Below, piece by piece: positions 62,157-64,000 of a DNA stretch of 64,000 nucleotides (the stretch's first letter is position 1; each line of letters begins with the position of its first letter). The DNA is from Notolepis coatsorum (taxonomy: Eukaryota > Chordata > Actinopteri > Aulopiformes > Paralepididae), in assembly GCA_963971535.1 (NCBI GenBank), contig OZ020590.1, forward strand, positions 153,678,034-153,742,033, read 5' to 3'. A model generated the notes under the pieces. It ran no database searches. It saw nothing but the letters and a program-made list of their open reading frames with translations, and was not told the DNA's origin. A program made the translations under genes and the position numbers.

Positions 62157-64000
62157 ATGGCTAAATTGAATATTTTAATTTGGAACGCAGGAGGGCTTAA
62201 CGCCCCACACAAGCGTGCCAGTGTCCTTTGGCTATTGAAGAGGAGAAATATTGACCTTGCTCTCCTTAGTGAGACGCATTTATTGGTAGGTGATGTGTCA
62301 AGACTGGCAAATCGGCAATATCACGTTATCTCCTCATCCTCAGCCGATGATAAGACGAAAGGAGTCGTCATAGTTACAAGACGTAACCTTGATATCAAAG
62401 TCCTGGACGTATGGTCGGACACGGAGGGAAGGATTACTATAGCAAAAGTTGAGTTCTCGCATAGGAAGATGGCTATAATAGCATTGTATGCTCCTAACAC
62501 ATTTGATTCAGCGTTCTATAATACAATCACGAAGAATATGTTGGAACTTAATGGATACGCTCTGATTGTGGGTGGCGATTTTAATGCGTGCTGGGATGCG
62601 GAGATGGATAGGTCCGGGCCCTCTGAAACGAGCGACCAAAAACGGGCCTCTAAGGCCCTCAGGATGTGGGCCCAGGACACGGGGCTCACAGACCTTTGGC
62701 GCTTATCCAACCCCACCCTCAAAGATTACTCTCACCTGTCAGCCAGACACAAAACCTTCTCTCGAATTGACTATGCATTCGCGTCCCCTAATATGTTTGA
62801 TAGTTTCGATGTCTCATTGGTTCCCTTGGCTCTCTCAGACCACAAGGGGATTTTCCTTACGGCAACCTTTGGCAGGTTCTCCGCAAGAGCTCCCAGATGG
62901 CGTTTTAATTCAACCTTGCTAAAGAACGATGACTTCTGTTCTGAGTTCAGGAGTAAACTAGCTGAATTTTTGCAGATCAACGTTGGCACAGTAGAAGACC
63001 CTAGGGTCCTGTGGAACGCATTGAAAGGATTTATCAGGGGTCATGTCACACTATTTGCCTCCAATTTGCGAAAATCCCGGTCAAAAAAGCTAGAAGGACT
63101 GGAAACATTATATGCGGACCTATACGCATCCTTGCAAACTAACTATAGTGAACGACTAAACACACAACGTAAGATAGTCAAAAAAGAAATAAACTCCATA
63201 CTTAAACAACAGTCTGAGTTCTTGATACATAGGACAAGACAAAATTACTACTTTCACGGCTCCAGACCTAGCCATCTATTGACAATGAAAATACGCTCAA
63301 ATGATCATTTCTCGGATATCCCCTCGATCAGGACGAGCCAGGGTGCAGTCACTACTGATTCGAAAAAGATCAATGACACTTTTAAAGAGTTTTACTCACA
63401 GTTATATAGCTCAGAGGGTAATCTTGATGACTCTAAATTTGAATCGTTCATTGGCGGGCTTGAGATACCCCACATTTCTGAGGAAGAGGCCAAGGAACTG
63501 GGGAGACCGATTACTCTCGTGGAATTGAGGGAGACGATTGTTGAAATGCAGAGGGGTAAGGCACCAGGCTGGGATGGTATTCCACCCGAAGTGTATTCAG
63601 CTTTCTGGGACCAACTGGGTCCATTGATGCTCGATATGATCAATTACGCTATCGAACAAGGGGAGTTCTCAAGAGATATCAATATGGCGTTGATTTCTTT
63701 ACTTCTCAAGAAGGACAAAGATCCCAATGATTGTGGTAGCTATAGACCCTTGAGTCTTCTCGGGGCCGATTTAAAAGTGTTTGCCAAGGTGCTGGCCCGT
63801 CGCCTGCAGAGATTTATGTCTGTATTGGTGCACTGCGATCAAACTGGTTTTATCCCGGGGCGTCTGGCTGCAGATAATCTTAGGAGGCTGTTGCATGTAA
63901 TCGATAACAGTAGAGACAATACAACTCCATCCACAGTTCTGTCTTTGGATGCCATGAAGGCGTTTGACAGACTTGAGTGGTCATACCTGTGGAAGGTACT
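62157..64000 (+). CDS. L1-like ORF2: endonuclease-reverse transcriptase, open at window end
   Basis: Starts at ATG 62157 in a good context (GACCATGG) and stays open for 614 codons to the edge. It nicks target DNA and reverse-transcribes L1 RNA. Endonuclease motifs are all present: WNAGGLN (9-15), SETH (38-41), ALYAPN (109-114), GGDFNA (139-144), SRIDYAF (202-208), LSDHKG (226-231). The reverse transcriptase opens at about residue 463 with GKAPGWDGIP, followed by SYRPLSLL (about 528), QTGFIPGR (about 562) and the first catalytic motif LSLDAMKAFDRLEW (about 593-606). The FADD motif and C-terminal part lie beyond 64000. No internal stop or frameshift, so the copy may be functional. Confidence 0.9.
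   Translation, partial: MAKLNILIWNAGGLNAPHKRASVLWLLKRRNIDLALLSETHLLVGDVSRLANRQYHVISSSSADDKTKGVVIVTRRNLDIKVLDVWSDTEGRITIAKVEFSHRKMAIIALYAPNTFDSAFYNTITKNMLELNGYALIVGGDFNACWDAEMDRSGPSETSDQKRASKALRMWAQDTGLTDLWRLSNPTLKDYSHLSARHKTFSRIDYAFASPNMFDSFDVSLVPLALSDHKGIFLTATFGRFSARAPRWRFNSTLLKNDDFCSEFRSKLAEFLQINVGTVEDPRVLWNALKGFIRGHVTLFASNLRKSRSKKLEGLETLYADLYASLQTNYSERLNTQRKIVKKEINSILKQQSEFLIHRTRQNYYFHGSRPSHLLTMKIRSNDHFSDIPSIRTSQGAVTTDSKKINDTFKEFYSQLYSSEGNLDDSKFESFIGGLEIPHISEEEAKELGRPITLVELRETIVEMQRGKAPGWDGIPPEVYSAFWDQLGPLMLDMINYAIEQGEFSRDINMALISLLLKKDKDPNDCGSYRPLSLLGADLKVFAKVLARRLQRFMSVLVHCDQTGFIPGRLAADNLRRLLHVIDNSRDNTTPSTVLSLDAMKAFDRLEWSYLWKV

Larger units (their letters stand above)
59317..64000 (+). 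mobile_element. L1-like LINE, 5' part, continuing beyond the window
   Basis: The order is a short 5' UTR, ORF1, a long inter-ORF region (1.76 kb) and ORF2. The 5' end begins GGGGCGGAGCTGAGCG next to segment copy 2. Both ORFs are uninterrupted as far as seen, so this may be a complete, young element. Fish L1 and Tx1-group elements have this two-ORF layout. The 3' half is outside the window. Confidence 0.88.

Overview
The window is a repeat-dense stretch of a vertebrate nuclear genome, almost certainly a teleost fish. The evidence is the set of families present: a Rex1-type LINE, fish tRNA-derived SINEs ending in TTTACCATT, a DIRS-type tyrosine-recombinase retrotransposon, an LTR element with a SCAN-like Gag, several hAT relics, and a fish-type C2H2 zinc-finger gene with a KRAB-less acidic N-terminus. 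No prokaryotic gene organisation is visible. The only cellular protein gene I can support is the zinc-finger gene at about 21.1-22.5 kb (minus strand). Nearly every other reading frame belongs to a mobile element or is an artefact of a simple repeat.

Layout. 1-5.8 kb: unassigned sequence with a G-run, a 350-bp polypurine tract and TTAGC-rich repeats. 5.8-11.6 kb: first copy of a long repeated segment, carrying a fold-back element (with an L2-like LINE nested inside it), a hAT-type MITE and SINE pieces. 11.6-15.4 kb: LINE fragments, then a CR1/Jockey-type LINE whose 3' UTR is split by a 5.5-kb DIRS element (15383-20860). That DIRS has inverted terminal repeats, an internal complementary region, a Gag-like frame and, unexpectedly, a 5S rRNA-like sequence, but no visible polymerase or recombinase. 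The LINE resumes at 20861 and its 3' tail ends against a broken last finger of the zinc-finger gene. 22.6-23.8 kb: head-to-head 35-bp minisatellite upstream of the zinc-finger exon. 24-28.9 kb: promoter-like sequence, a 54-bp repeat, LINE 3' ends and a TTGG-rich array. 28.9-37.3 kb: an LTR retrotransposon on the minus strand inserted in the TTGG array with a perfect 5-bp target duplication. One LTR is split by a 3.9-kb unclassified insertion; Gag is present, reverse transcriptase and integrase are not. 37.3-43 kb: more TTGG array, a hAT relic, microsatellites and a 33-bp minisatellite. 44.2-47.8 kb: a Rex1-like LINE with one uninterrupted 992-codon ORF. 48-53 kb: unassigned sequence, MITEs and RT fragments. 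53.2-59.3 kb: second copy of the long segment, which supplies empty sites for several insertions in the first. 59.3-64 kb: the 5' part of an L1-like LINE with ORF1 and an ORF2 that is still open when the window ends.

The parts do not act together as a pathway. The window is best read as successive insertions: zinc-finger gene, then LINE, then DIRS; TTGG array, then LTR element, then a 3.9-kb insert. Where two copies of a repeat exist (the 6-kb segment, the two LTRs), one copy shows the pre-insertion state of the other. All similarities are by eye; no database search was run.
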